A DNA stretch of 64,000 nt from Actinoalloteichus_B caeruleus (GTDB taxonomy: Bacteria; Actinomycetota; Actinomycetes; Mycobacteriales; Pseudonocardiaceae), in assembly GCF_000718005.1 (NCBI RefSeq), contig NZ_JODV01000001.1. One strand, written 5' to 3'. Shown in pieces: positions 1 to 8,512 of this stretch (positions are counted from its first letter, which is position 1; every line of letters begins with the position of its first letter). The translations under genes and the position numbers were made by a program. A model generated the notes under the pieces. The model was not told the DNA's origin, made no database searches, and worked only from the letters and a program-made list of their open reading frames with translations.

Positions 1-709
1 CGAGCGCCCCGGACGCCCTCGGGCTGGAGTGCTCCTGCCCCGACGCGGACCGGTACCGGCCGGTGAGGAAACCCTTGGCGAGGGAGAAGTAGGGGAACAC
101 CGCCAGCCCCTCCCGCCGCGCCAGCGCCTCCAGCTCCCCCTCGAAACCCGACCGCTCCACCAGGTTGTAGTGCGGCTGGAGCGCGACGTACCGGGCGAGT
201 CCCGACTCGTCGGAGATCCGCAGCGCCTCCGCCAGCCGGTCCGCCGTGTGGTTGGACGCGGCGATGTGGCGCACCTTGCCGGCCCGGACGAGCTCGTCGA
301 ACGCGGTCAGCGTCTCCTCCAGCGGCGTCTCCTGGTCGTCGACATGCGCGTAGTAGAGGTCGATCCGGTCGGTGCCCAGCCGGCGGAGCGAGTCCTCCGC
401 CGCCGCGCGGATGTTCGCCGCCGAGAGGCCGGGACGTTCCGACCACATGCCCACCTTGGTGGCGATGACCAGGTCGTCGCGGTTGCCCCGGGACGTCATC
501 CAGCTACCGAGGACCCGCTCCGACTCTCCCCCCTCGTGACCGGGTATCCACGCCGAGTACACGTCGGCGGTGTCCACGAAGTTCCCGCCCGCCGCCGCGT
601 AGGCGTCGAGCACCTCGAACGAACGCCGCTCGTCGGCCGTCCAGCCGAACACGTTCCCGCCCAGGTTCAGCGGGTGCACCACCAGGTCCGTGTCACCGAT
701 TCTCCGCAT
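1..709 (-). CDS. Aldo/keto reductase, C-terminus cut by window edge
   Basis: The minus-strand reading frame opens with ATG at 709 and stays open to base 1, so the C-terminus lies outside the window. It predicts an NAD(P)H-dependent aldo/keto reductase acting on small carbonyl compounds. Visible family features are an N-terminal beta strand with LNLGGNVFGW, the DTADVY block holding the catalytic Asp and Tyr, the ATKVG strand with its Lys, and RIDLYYAHVDD with the catalytic His region. The substrate cannot be inferred. It is transcribed away from fabD. In many actinobacteria a PucR-type regulator sits upstream of fabD; here this reductase holds that place. Confidence 0.88.
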   Translation of the reverse strand, partial: MRRIGDTDLVVHPLNLGGNVFGWTADERRSFEVLDAYAAAGGNFVDTADVYSAWIPGHEGGESERVLGSWMTSRGNRDDLVIATKVGMWSERPGLSAANIRAAAEDSLRRLGTDRIDLYYAHVDDQETPLEETLTAFDELVRAGKVRHIAASNHTADRLAEALRISDESGLARYVALQPHYNLVERSGFEGELEALARREGLAVFPYFSLAKGFLTGRYRSASGQEHSSPRASGAL

Positions 710-1079
710 GCCGTCACCCTACGGACGGAGATCACGACCAGAGCCGTGCCCGCCGGCCGGCCCACCCGACCCCGCCGTTCGCCCGCCCGTCCGAGGCGCC
801 ACGCCGGGTGGGGACCAGAAGCCCTGGTGCCGCTGGCCGTCGCGCGCGGAGCCGGCGCACCGGGCCGGGGGCGGCCGGGATCCCCTGGCGCGCTGCCGTG
901 GTGGCGCGGACGCCCGGCGGCGGTCCGAACCGACCCCAGCCCAGGACCCCAGGGCGTGACCCCTGTCACCCCTGAGTCACCTCCCCCGGTTCCCCTCCCA
1001 GGGAGGACGGAGGGGTTGTAGGTATTCCACAACATCGCGGGACGGACTTCGTCTCCCCCGGCATCCCAGCCGCCCGGGC
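710..1079. other. Intergenic region before the fatty acid operon
   Basis: This 370-base divergent spacer separates the reductase from fabD. I see no convincing gene in it. It should hold the promoters for both directions. The most visible element is an inverted repeat at 1015-1033, listed separately. CCTCCCAGGGAGG near 995-1009 is a further short self-complementary stretch. Confidence 0.5.
1015..1033. promoter_or_regulatory. Inverted repeat upstream of fabD, possible operator
   Basis: GTTGT at 1015-1019 and ACAAC at 1029-1033 are complementary arms around a centre containing TAGGTATTCC, about 47 bases before fabD. TAGGTA could also serve as a -10 element. Fatty acid operons of actinobacteria are commonly controlled by a FasR-type regulator, but assigning this repeat to FasR is inference. 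Confidence 0.3.
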
Positions 1080-2042
1080 GTGCCGTGTTCAGTGAATGAC
1101 GTGATCGCGCTCCTCGCTCCGGGACAGGGCTCCCAGGCCCCCGGCATGCTCTCGCCGTGGCTGGAACTGGACGGTGCCCGTGACCGGGTCGAGGCCTGGT
1201 CGGAGGCGACCGGCCTCGACCTCGTCCGGCTGGGCACGGAGGCGGACGCCGACGAGATCAAGGACACGGCCATCACCCAGCCGCTGATCGTGGCGTTGTC
1301 ACTGCTGGCGCTGGAGGAGCTGCGGCGTCGCGTGGACCTGCCGCCCGGCGTGCCCGTCGCCGGCCACTCGGTGGGCGAACTCGCGGCGGCGGCCGCCGCC
1401 GGGGTGCTCTCGCCGGCGGACGCCGTCGAGCTGGCCGCCGTGCGGGGCCGGGAGATGGCCGGTGCGTGCGCCCTGGAACCCACCGGGATGTCCGCCGTGC
1501 TCGGCGGGGACCGCGACGAGGTCCTCTCCGCCCTGGCCGAACTCAGCCTCGACGCGGCGAACCACAACGCGACCGGCCAGATCGTGGCGGCGGGCAAGAT
1601 CTCCGCGTTGCAGGAACTGGCCTCCGAACCCCCTTCGGGTGCCCGGGTCCGCCCGCTGGCCGTCGCCGGCGCCTTCCACACCCGCTTCATGGCGCCCGCC
1701 GAGGAGGCCCTGCGGCTCCGGGTCGAGGCCCTGTCGGTGTCCGACCCGGTCACACCCCTGTTGTCGAACGCCGACGGCCGCCCGGTGGAGAGCGGCGCGG
1801 ACATGATGTCCCGGCTCGTCGCGCAGGTGACCCGTCCGGTGGACTGGTACTCGTGCATGGCCACGCTGGTGGACCTGGGAGTGGCGGCGGTGGTGGAGCT
1901 GCCGCCGGCCGGCACGCTCGCCGGGCTGGTCAAGCGGGAACACAAGCTCCCCACCCTGCCGTTGAAGACGCCGGACCACCTGGACCGGGTGGCCGCCTTC
2001 ATCCACGACCATCACACCGACCTCTCTGGTGGTAACGCGTGA
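1080..2042 (+). CDS. fabD: Malonyl-CoA:ACP transacylase
   Basis: FabD moves the malonyl group from CoA to acyl carrier protein, supplying extender units to the cytosolic type II fatty acid synthase. The protein is about 320 residues, normal for the family. GQGSQ is at residues 15-19, the active-site GHSVGE at 95-100 with nucleophile Ser97, and the catalytic His in GAFHTRF at residue 200. The start is uncertain: GTG at 1080 opens the frame, but GTG at 1101 gives the more typical N-terminus beginning at IALLAPGQG, and neither has a strong ribosome binding site. It is the first gene of fabD-fabH-acpP-fabF-accD and overlaps fabH by four bases. Confidence 0.96.
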   Translation: MPCSVNDVIALLAPGQGSQAPGMLSPWLELDGARDRVEAWSEATGLDLVRLGTEADADEIKDTAITQPLIVALSLLALEELRRRVDLPPGVPVAGHSVGELAAAAAAGVLSPADAVELAAVRGREMAGACALEPTGMSAVLGGDRDEVLSALAELSLDAANHNATGQIVAAGKISALQELASEPPSGARVRPLAVAGAFHTRFMAPAEEALRLRVEALSVSDPVTPLLSNADGRPVESGADMMSRLVAQVTRPVDWYSCMATLVDLGVAAVVELPPAGTLAGLVKREHKLPTLPLKTPDHLDRVAAFIHDHHTDLSGGNA

Positions 2043-3025
2043 CCAAACAACGTCCACGGCTGAGTCTGCGCACCGGACCGGTCGGCACCCGCCTCCTCGG
2101 CTTCGGCAGCAGCACCGGGAACCGGGTCGTCACCAACCACGATCTGACGAAACGACTCGACACCTCCGACGAGTGGATCCGCGAACGGGTCGGCATCGTC
2201 AGCCGAAAGCTGGCGGACCCGGACCAGTCGTTGGTGACGATGGCGATCGAGGCGGGTTCCAAGGCGATCGCCGACGCCGGTCTGTCGCCCTCCGACCTCG
2301 ACGCCGTCGTCTTCGCGACCTGCACGATGCCCGGTCCGATCCCGAACGCCGCCGCCCAGACCGCCGACGCGATCGGCATCAAGGCGGGAGCGGCCTTCGA
2401 CCTGAACGCGGCCTGCGCCGGCTTCAGCTACGCCGTGAACACGGCCTCCGACCTCGTCCGCGGCGGCTCCGCCCGCCGGGTGCTGGTCATCGGCGCCGAG
2501 CGGTTCACGGACTGGGTCGACTGGGACGACCGCGCGAACGCCATCATCTTCGCCGACGGCGCGGGCGCGGCCGTGGTGGGCCCGGCGGACGAGCCGATGA
2601 TCGGCCCGGTGTCCTGGGGCAGCGCGGGTGACCTGTCGCACCTGATCTACCTGCGTGAGGGCCGGTACATCTTCCAGGAGGGGCAGTCGGTGTTCCGCTG
2701 GGCGACCACCCAGGTGGCGCCGGTCGCCGAGCGCGCGGTCGAGGCGGCGGGGCTCCAGCTGTCCGACATCGATGCGCTGGTCCCGCACCAGGCGAACGCG
2801 CGCATCGTCGACGCGATCGCCAAGCGCCTGCGGTCGAAGGGCGCACGGGAGGACCTGGTGGTGGCCAAGGACATCCAGCACACCGGGAACACCTCCGCCG
2901 CCTCCATCCCCATCGCGATCGACCACATGCGGTCCGCGGGGGAACTGAGCAAGGGCGACGTCATGTTGCTCGTCGGCTTCGGCGCGGGCCTGTCCTACGC
3001 CAGCCAGGTGGTGGTCTGCCCGTGA
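2039..3025 (+). CDS. fabH: 3-oxoacyl-ACP synthase III (KAS III)
   Basis: FabH starts fatty acid synthesis by condensing an acyl-CoA primer with malonyl-ACP; branched primers are usual in actinobacteria. The 328-residue protein has the full triad: Cys126 in NAACAGFS, His250 in VPHQANARI and Asn284 in HTGNTSAAS. It starts at GTG 2039, overlapping the fabD stop (GTGA), so translation is probably coupled. About ten residues precede the typical N-terminus. A 160-base gap follows before acpP, room for a secondary promoter or processing site. Assignment is secure from the motifs and the neighbours. Confidence 0.97.
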   Translation: MTKQRPRLSLRTGPVGTRLLGFGSSTGNRVVTNHDLTKRLDTSDEWIRERVGIVSRKLADPDQSLVTMAIEAGSKAIADAGLSPSDLDAVVFATCTMPGPIPNAAAQTADAIGIKAGAAFDLNAACAGFSYAVNTASDLVRGGSARRVLVIGAERFTDWVDWDDRANAIIFADGAGAAVVGPADEPMIGPVSWGSAGDLSHLIYLREGRYIFQEGQSVFRWATTQVAPVAERAVEAAGLQLSDIDALVPHQANARIVDAIAKRLRSKGAREDLVVAKDIQHTGNTSAASIPIAIDHMRSAGELSKGDVMLLVGFGAGLSYASQVVVCP

Positions 3026-3185
3026 GGCGGGTTCCTCCGACGACGCGCCGGGCGCCCCGCGGCCGGTGAGTCCCGCCGGGGCGCACCGCCCCGTTCTCCG
3101 TGCGGGTCACCGCACACCACGGACAGCCGAGTCGGGCCACCCGAGCGCCCGACCAGCGGAAAAGCAAGCAGGAAGGACAACGCCA

Positions 3186-3425
3186 GTGGCGAACGAGGAC
3201 ATCCAGAAGGGTCTCGTCGACATCCTCGTCGAGGTTGCGGGTGTGGAGGCCAACGACGTCGACTTGGACAAGTCGTTCGTCGACGACCTGGACGTCGACT
3301 CGCTGTCGATGGTCGAGGTGGCCGTCCAGGCCGAGGACAAGTTCGGGGTGAAGATCCCGGATGACGAGCTGGCCAACCTGAAGACCGTCGGCGATGCGGT
3401 GAACTACATCGCCAACAACGCATGA
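3186..3425 (+). CDS. acpP: Acyl carrier protein
   Basis: This 79-residue acidic protein carries the growing acyl chain on a phosphopantetheine arm. The attachment serine is Ser39 in DVDSLSMVE. Helices II and III follow with KIPDDELANLKTVGDAVNYI, typical of ACPs of type II synthases. GTG at 3186 is chosen because a GGAAGGAC ribosome binding site lies 7-14 bases upstream and because residues MANEDIQKGL match the normal ACP start. The stop overlaps the fabF ATG (ATGA), consistent with coupled translation in the operon. Confidence 0.97.
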   Translation: MANEDIQKGLVDILVEVAGVEANDVDLDKSFVDDLDVDSLSMVEVAVQAEDKFGVKIPDDELANLKTVGDAVNYIANNA

Positions 3426-4645
3426 CCTCTCCCGAGGTGGTCGTGACCGGGCTCGGCGCGACGACCCCGCTCGGCGGGGACGTCGCGTCGACCTGGGACG
3501 CCCTGCTGGCCGGCCGCAGCGGGGTGGGACCCATCAACGCGGACTGGCCGGAGCGGTTCGACCTGCCGGTTCGGATCGCGGCCTCGCTGGCCGTCGAGCC
3601 GACCGACGTGCTCGCCAGGGTGGAGGCCCGCCGCTGGGACCGCTGTGAGCAGGTCGCCGTCGTCGCGGCCCGCGAGGCGTGGTCCGACGCCGGCGCCCCC
3701 GAGCTGGACCCCGAGCGCCTCGGCGTGGTCGTGGGCACCGGGATCGGCGGGGCCAGCACCCTGCTCGCGCAGGACGACCTGCTGGAGACGGCGGGGCTGC
3801 GCAAGGTGTCCCCGCTGACCGTCCCGATGCTCATGCCGAACGGCCCGGCCGCCTGGGTTGGCCTGGAGCTCGGTTCCAAGGGCGGCGTGCACGCCCCGGT
3901 GTCGGCCTGCGCCTCCGGCGCCGAGGCCATCGCCTGGGCGTACCGGATGCTGGTGGCCGGTGAGGTGGACGTCGTCGTCGCCGGTGGCGCGGAGGCCGTG
4001 ATCACGGCACTGCCGGTCGCGGGCTTCGCCCAGGCGCGGACGATGAGCACCCGCAACGACGAGCCGGAGCGGGCGTCGCGGCCCTTCGACACCGGTCGGG
4101 ACGGGTTCGTGCTCGGTGAGGGCGCCGGGATGATGGTCCTCGAGCGGGCCGAGTTCGCGGCCGCGAGGGGCGCGAAGGTCTACGGGCGGCTGGCCGGCAT
4201 CGGTACCAGCGCCGACGCCCACCACATCACCGGCCCGGAACCCACGGGTGAGGGCGCTGCCAGGGCGATCCGCAAGGCGATCCGCACCGCCGGTCTCAGC
4301 CCGGAGGACGTGGGGCACGTCAACGCCCACGCGACCTCCACCCCGGTCGGCGACGTGGCCGAGGCCGCCGCGATCCGGTCGGCGATCGGCGAACACCCCG
4401 TGGTCACCGCCCCGAAGTCCGCGCTCGGGCACATGTTGGGCGCGGCGGGTGCCGTCGAGGCGATCGTGACCGTGCTGTCGCTGCACCACGAGGTCATCCC
4501 CCAGACGCTCAACCTCGAGGACCTCGACCCCAAGGTCCAGCTCGACGTCGTGGCCGACGAACCGAGGAAGGCGGGCCTGACGGCCGCCGTGAACGACTCC
4601 TTCGGGTTCGGCGGGCACAACGTGGCACTCGCGTTCACCCCGTGA
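3422..4645 (+). CDS. fabF: 3-oxoacyl-ACP synthase II (KasA/FabF type)
   Basis: This elongating condensing enzyme extends acyl-ACP with malonyl-ACP. At 407 residues it has the usual length. The Cys-His-His triad is visible: Cys163 in VSACASGAE, His303 in NAHATSTPVGD and His337 in KSALGHMLGAAG, with Lys332 just before. The C-terminal FGFGGHN loop is present. A single copy follows acpP, whereas mycobacteria carry tandem kasA-kasB. It begins at the ATG overlapping the acpP stop and is followed after 52 bases by the carboxylase gene. Confidence 0.97.
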   Translation: MTSPEVVVTGLGATTPLGGDVASTWDALLAGRSGVGPINADWPERFDLPVRIAASLAVEPTDVLARVEARRWDRCEQVAVVAAREAWSDAGAPELDPERLGVVVGTGIGGASTLLAQDDLLETAGLRKVSPLTVPMLMPNGPAAWVGLELGSKGGVHAPVSACASGAEAIAWAYRMLVAGEVDVVVAGGAEAVITALPVAGFAQARTMSTRNDEPERASRPFDTGRDGFVLGEGAGMMVLERAEFAAARGAKVYGRLAGIGTSADAHHITGPEPTGEGAARAIRKAIRTAGLSPEDVGHVNAHATSTPVGDVAEAAAIRSAIGEHPVVTAPKSALGHMLGAAGAVEAIVTVLSLHHEVIPQTLNLEDLDPKVQLDVVADEPRKAGLTAAVNDSFGFGGHNVALAFTP

Positions 4646-4697
4646 TCACCCGTCGTGTCGGGGCGTCGAGCCCCAACACCTGTCGCGAGGAGATTCG

Positions 4698-6152
4698 ATG
4701 ACCGCCCTGGCAGCTCGTCCGGAGCCGGTGGTTCCCGCCGCCGACTCGGACCCGAGGGACCCGGAACTGCGGTTGTCGCAGCTCCTCGACGCCGGCACGC
4801 TGGCACCGATCACGACCCGCGACGCCAGCGGCGTGTTCACCGCCCGCGGTCGGATCGACGGGGTCGAGGTGATCACCTACTGCACCGACGCGGCCAGGAT
4901 GGGCGGCGCGATGGGCACCGAGGGGTGCCAGCGCATCGTGGACGCCATCGACACCGCGCTCGAGGAGGGGTGCCCCGTCATCGGGCTGTGGCACTCCGGC
5001 GGAGCGCGGCTGGCCGAGGGTGTCGAGGCCCTCGACGCCGTTGGGCAGGTGTTCGCGGCGATGATCCGCGCCTCCGGCAAGGTGCCGCAGATCTCGGTCG
5101 TGCTCGGCCCGGCGGCGGGCGGCGCCGCCTACGGCCCGGCCCTGACCGACGTGGTGATCATGGCGCCGGCCGGCCGCGTGTTCGTCACCGGCCCGGACGT
5201 GGTCCGCAGCGTGACCGGCGAGCGGATCGACATGGAGGCGCTCGGCGGTCCGGAGGCGCACGGGAAGAAGTCCGGCGTGGTGCACGTCGTCGCGAACGAC
5301 GAGCCGGACGCCTACCGGCGGGCCCGGCGCCTGACCGGCCTGTTCTCCCGCCCGGGGGTGCACGACCCGGAGTCGGTGCGGGAGGAGGCCGACCTCCGGG
5401 CGCTGCTGCCCGAGCAGGCGAAGCGGGCTTACGACGTGCGTCCCCTGGTCCGCGCCATCCTCGACACCGAGGAGGACGACGAGGGCGTGGTGGGCACCTC
5501 CTTCGAGGAGCTCCAGGCCAAGTGGGCGCCCAACATCGTCGTCGGGCTGGGCCGGTTGGGTCAGCGGTCGGTCGGCGTCATCGCCAACAACCCGCTGCGG
5601 CGGGGCGGCTGCCTGGACTCGCTGAGCGCGGAGAAGGCGTCCCGTTTCGTGCGGATGTGCGACTCGTTCGGCATCCCGCTGCTGGTGCTGGTCGACGTGC
5701 CCGGCTACCTGCCCGGCGTGGGCCAGGAGTGGGACGGCGTGGTGCGGCGCGGCGCGAAGCTGCTGCACGCCTTCGGGGAGGCGGTCGTCCCCCGGGTGAC
5801 CCTGGTGACCAGGAAGGCGTACGGGGGTGCCTACATCGCGATGAACGCCCGGTCGCTGGGCGCCAACACCGTCTTCGCCTGGCCGGAGGCCGAGGTCGCG
5901 GTGATGGGCGCGAAGGCGGCGGTGGGCATCCTCCACCGCAAGGCGCTGGCCGCCGCGGCGGAGGAGGACCGCGAGGAGCTGCACGAGCGGCTCGCCGTGG
6001 AACACGAGCGGATCGCCGGCGGCGTGAACCGCGCGATGGCGATCGGGGTCGTCGACGAGGTGATCGAGCCCTCCCAGACCCGACGTCGGGTCGCCGAGGC
6101 GTTGGCGGCGGCACCCGCCGCACGCGGCCGGCACGGGAACATCCCGCTCTGA
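4698..6152 (+). CDS. accD: Acyl-CoA carboxylase beta subunit (AccD6-like)
   Basis: The carboxyltransferase subunit moves CO2 from biotin to acetyl- or propionyl-CoA, giving malonyl- or methylmalonyl-CoA. The 484-residue protein shows both crotonase-like halves: an N-terminal part with SGGARLAEGVEALDAVGQVF and GPAAGGAAYGPALTD, and a C-terminal part with LVDVPGYLPGVGQEW and KAYGGAYIAMNARSLGA. GAGGAGATT 10 bases upstream supports ATG 4698. Its place at the end of the fab operon matches the accD6 arrangement of mycobacteria and suggests it feeds malonyl-CoA directly to FabD. The biotin-carrying alpha subunit is not in the window. Confidence 0.93.
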   Translation: MTALAARPEPVVPAADSDPRDPELRLSQLLDAGTLAPITTRDASGVFTARGRIDGVEVITYCTDAARMGGAMGTEGCQRIVDAIDTALEEGCPVIGLWHSGGARLAEGVEALDAVGQVFAAMIRASGKVPQISVVLGPAAGGAAYGPALTDVVIMAPAGRVFVTGPDVVRSVTGERIDMEALGGPEAHGKKSGVVHVVANDEPDAYRRARRLTGLFSRPGVHDPESVREEADLRALLPEQAKRAYDVRPLVRAILDTEEDDEGVVGTSFEELQAKWAPNIVVGLGRLGQRSVGVIANNPLRRGGCLDSLSAEKASRFVRMCDSFGIPLLVLVDVPGYLPGVGQEWDGVVRRGAKLLHAFGEAVVPRVTLVTRKAYGGAYIAMNARSLGANTVFAWPEAEVAVMGAKAAVGILHRKALAAAAEEDREELHERLAVEHERIAGGVNRAMAIGVVDEVIEPSQTRRRVAEALAAAPAARGRHGNIPL

Positions 6153-6452
6153 CCGCCGCGCGGGGTTCGTCGGCCCCGGTACGGCCGTGCCGGTGAGCCG
6201 CCCTCCGCGTTCGTGGGTGGGTGGGCGTTGCCCGGGCCGTCCCGGTGCGCGCCCGCCCGCCGCATGGCCGTCCCGCGCGCGGCCGTGGGGTGTCGGGGAA
6301 CTCGGCCGACCACGCCCCCGTCTCGGCGCGCTCACGGGGGTCAGCGCACCGGGATCCCCCGCCGGACCCATCTCCTTGCCGTGGGGATCCCCTTCCACCG
6401 TCCGCCGCGAGCGGCGGGACCACGACCGCGCCCGTCCGCCTCGTCGCCGTGC
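6153..6452. other. Intergenic, no gene seen
   Basis: This spacer lies between the end of the fab operon and a convergent gene. It contains a GGGTGGGTGGG run near 6214-6226 that could form G-rich structure. I see no gene, and no strong terminator hairpin with a clean loop. Confidence 0.4.
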
Positions 6453-7058
6453 TCAGCCGCAGGCGCCCGGGCTCGAACTCCCCGGGCGGCCGCTGTCGAG
6501 GCGCAGCTCGCCGCCCTCCACGACCAGCGGGTACACCACCCGCCAGTGGACGCACTCGGCGGGCATCTCGGGTGGGGCGTCGGCGAGGTCCTGACCGCTG
6601 ACGAAGGTCATCAGAACCCGCAGGCTGTCCTCGGGGCCCTGTTCGACGCGGTGGACGACGACGTGGTCGTCCCGGGTCGACCGGTACCTGCTGAGCCAGT
6701 CCTCCTCGGAGGTGTCGCGGACCCGGCGTTCCACCACCGTTGTCGCCCACGAGCCGTAGTCACGCGCGTTGATGGACTCGAAGTGGGCGCTCACGAGAGC
6801 GAGGATCGCCTCGTGATCCGGATGTGCCCGCGCGTCGGGGGTCAGCTCGACCCGGACCGGGCCGTCCGGTGCGGGGGGTTCGACCGGCGAGGTGGCCTCG
6901 CCCGCTGGCGCCTCGCCCTCGTCGTCCCCCGCGTACCAGCTCCGCCCGAGAGCGCCGACGAGCGCTCCGAGCACCACGGCGATCACCGCGAGCGACACGA
7001 TCAGCAGGGGAAAGCCGCTGGTCCTCGGGCCGGCTGACTGTCTGGGTGCCACCGGCAA
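6453..7058 (-). CDS. Hypothetical membrane-anchored protein
   Basis: I do not recognise this roughly 200-residue protein. A short basic N-terminus is followed by one hydrophobic segment at about residues 15-37 (PLLIVSLAVIAVVLGALVGAL), an acidic linker and a soluble extracytoplasmic domain with two possible TTVVERRVRD / HVVVHRVEQ strands. The domain resembles the small alpha+beta domains often fused to a single transmembrane anchor in actinobacteria, but no named family can be assigned. The start is uncertain: TTG at 7058 or GTG at 7052. It converges with the fab operon and is unlikely to belong to it. Confidence 0.6.
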   Translation of the reverse strand: MPVAPRQSAGPRTSGFPLLIVSLAVIAVVLGALVGALGRSWYAGDDEGEAPAGEATSPVEPPAPDGPVRVELTPDARAHPDHEAILALVSAHFESINARDYGSWATTVVERRVRDTSEEDWLSRYRSTRDDHVVVHRVEQGPEDSLRVLMTFVSGQDLADAPPEMPAECVHWRVVYPLVVEGGELRLDSGRPGSSSPGACG

Positions 7059-7667
7059 AGGGTGTCACACGTGGCGGGCCCCCTCGATGGACGAGTCGGG
7101 GTCCGGTGGATTGTCCGCCCGCCTCGCGGCGTGGGGCGGCCTGCGGCGGCGTCGCGCGGCTGGACCGTGCCGGGTGCCTCCGTTCCTTCCGCGTCGGGCG
7201 GACCCGGACGAGGGAGTGGCGGGACGGGAACCGCTGTCGTGCTGGGGAATCCCCCGCTCGGGTGGTCCCGGGCCATCCCCGGTCGGGGGGCGTCCACATC
7301 GGGTTCTGGCGCGCTCGCGTCGGCGCGACCGGAGTAGGGAGGTGAGGTCCGCGCCGGGGAACGCGGGCAGCGTCGGACGGGACGGTCGGCGATGGCGGGG
7401 CCGCCGGCCGCCGGGGCGGCACGGGAACGGGCGCCTGGGTCCTTTCCCGCGCCACCACCGTGCGGGGCAGGACGAGGTGGCGGGGCCGGCGGTGCCAGGA
7501 CGGGGACCGGTCGCGGCTCGGGCCGGATGCCCGGTGAGGGCCGCCGGGCTCGCGCCGCCCGTGCGGACCGACGGGACGGGAGCACGCTCGGGGACGGGAG
7601 ACTTGGTCGGTCACGGGGGACTGATCGGTCACGGGAGCCCGCTCGCTCCCCGCGCGGGGAGTGGGGC
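7059..7667. other. Long GC-rich intergenic stretch
   Basis: Six hundred bases separate the membrane protein from DUF3145. Open frames exist on both strands, but they are rich in Arg, Pro and Gly, lack ribosome binding sites and resemble no family. I read the stretch as non-coding or decayed sequence. It probably carries the promoter of the leftward membrane protein gene. Confidence 0.4.
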
Positions 7668-8171
7668 TCAGCCGACCCGGTGCAGCCAGCGCACGCCGGC
7701 GCCGTCGGCGGCCCGGCGGAACGGCTCCAGGGCGTCGTCCCATGCGGTGCCCAGCACCTCGCCCACCCGGTGGTTGAAGCGCTCCGGGGAATCGCTGAGC
7801 GCCGTCATCGACCTCAGCTGGTCCTCGGTGACCATGATGTCGCCGTTGGCGCTGGTCCGGGCGCGCCACAGGCCGAGGCCGGGGACGTAGCAGAACCGTT
7901 CGCCGTCCACGTGCCGACTGGGGTCCTCGGTGACCTCGAACCGGAGCATCGGCCACGCGCGCAGCGCGGTGACCAGGCGACCGGCCGTGCCGGCTGTCCC
8001 GGTCCACTCGTGCTCGGCGCGCAGCTGACCCGCGACGGCCGGCTGCGCCGTCCACCGCAGTTCCACCCGCCCACCGAGCGCGCCCGACAGCGCCCACTCG
8101 ACGTGCGGGCAGACCGCGGACGGCGACGAGTGGACGTAGATGACGCCACTGGTGCTGCCACTGGTGCTCAC
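7668..8171 (-). CDS. DUF3145 domain protein
   Basis: A 167-residue cytosolic protein of the DUF3145 family, which is restricted to actinobacteria and typically found beside fatty acid synthesis genes. Recognisable blocks are GVIYVHSSPSAVCPHVEWAL near the N-terminus, RAWPMLRFEVTEDPS in the middle and GTAWDDALEPFRRAADGAGVRWLHRVG at the end. It has no catalytic motif that I recognise, and the function is unknown. GTG at 8171 gives the compact N-terminus. Its placement after the fab operon, on the opposite strand, is the usual context for this family. Confidence 0.88.
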   Translation of the reverse strand: MSTSGSTSGVIYVHSSPSAVCPHVEWALSGALGGRVELRWTAQPAVAGQLRAEHEWTGTAGTAGRLVTALRAWPMLRFEVTEDPSRHVDGERFCYVPGLGLWRARTSANGDIMVTEDQLRSMTALSDSPERFNHRVGEVLGTAWDDALEPFRRAADGAGVRWLHRVG

Positions 8172-8512
8172 TGCTGACCTCCGCTGCTCGACGAGGGACG
8201 TCTTCCCCTACGACCTCTTCGAGCGGGCGTTGGACCACACCGATGGCCTAACCGCTCGGTCATTCTGCACCGGACGGCGCAGTGCCCGCCACACGAACGC
8301 GATCGAGGGGCGGCGCGACAACCCCGAACCGTCCCCCGGTCGCTTCACCCTCTGCTGGCCCGTGTACCCCGGTGGTTCACTGTCGAACCAGTGATCACGA
8401 GCACAGAGATCGGTATACCGGGCAGTAACATGAACCGTCCTCATGTCAGCGCTACCGTGAGACGGCCCGCGCGAGGTCGGGGCGGGAAAACGACGTCCGA
8501 GGAGGTGGCCGC
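8172..8512. promoter_or_regulatory. Divergent promoter region
   Basis: This 341-base spacer separates DUF3145 (leftward) from the next rightward gene and should carry promoters for both. It contains relatively AT-rich patches around 8395-8455 (for instance CGGTATACCGGGCAGTAACATG), and CGGTATACCG at 8410-8419 is self-complementary. No gene is seen. Confidence 0.4.

Noticed and set aside
7001..7585. 194-codon ORF on the minus strand between two genes
   Set aside because: Pro/Arg-rich throughout, overlaps the start of the neighbouring membrane protein gene, and has no family resemblance.
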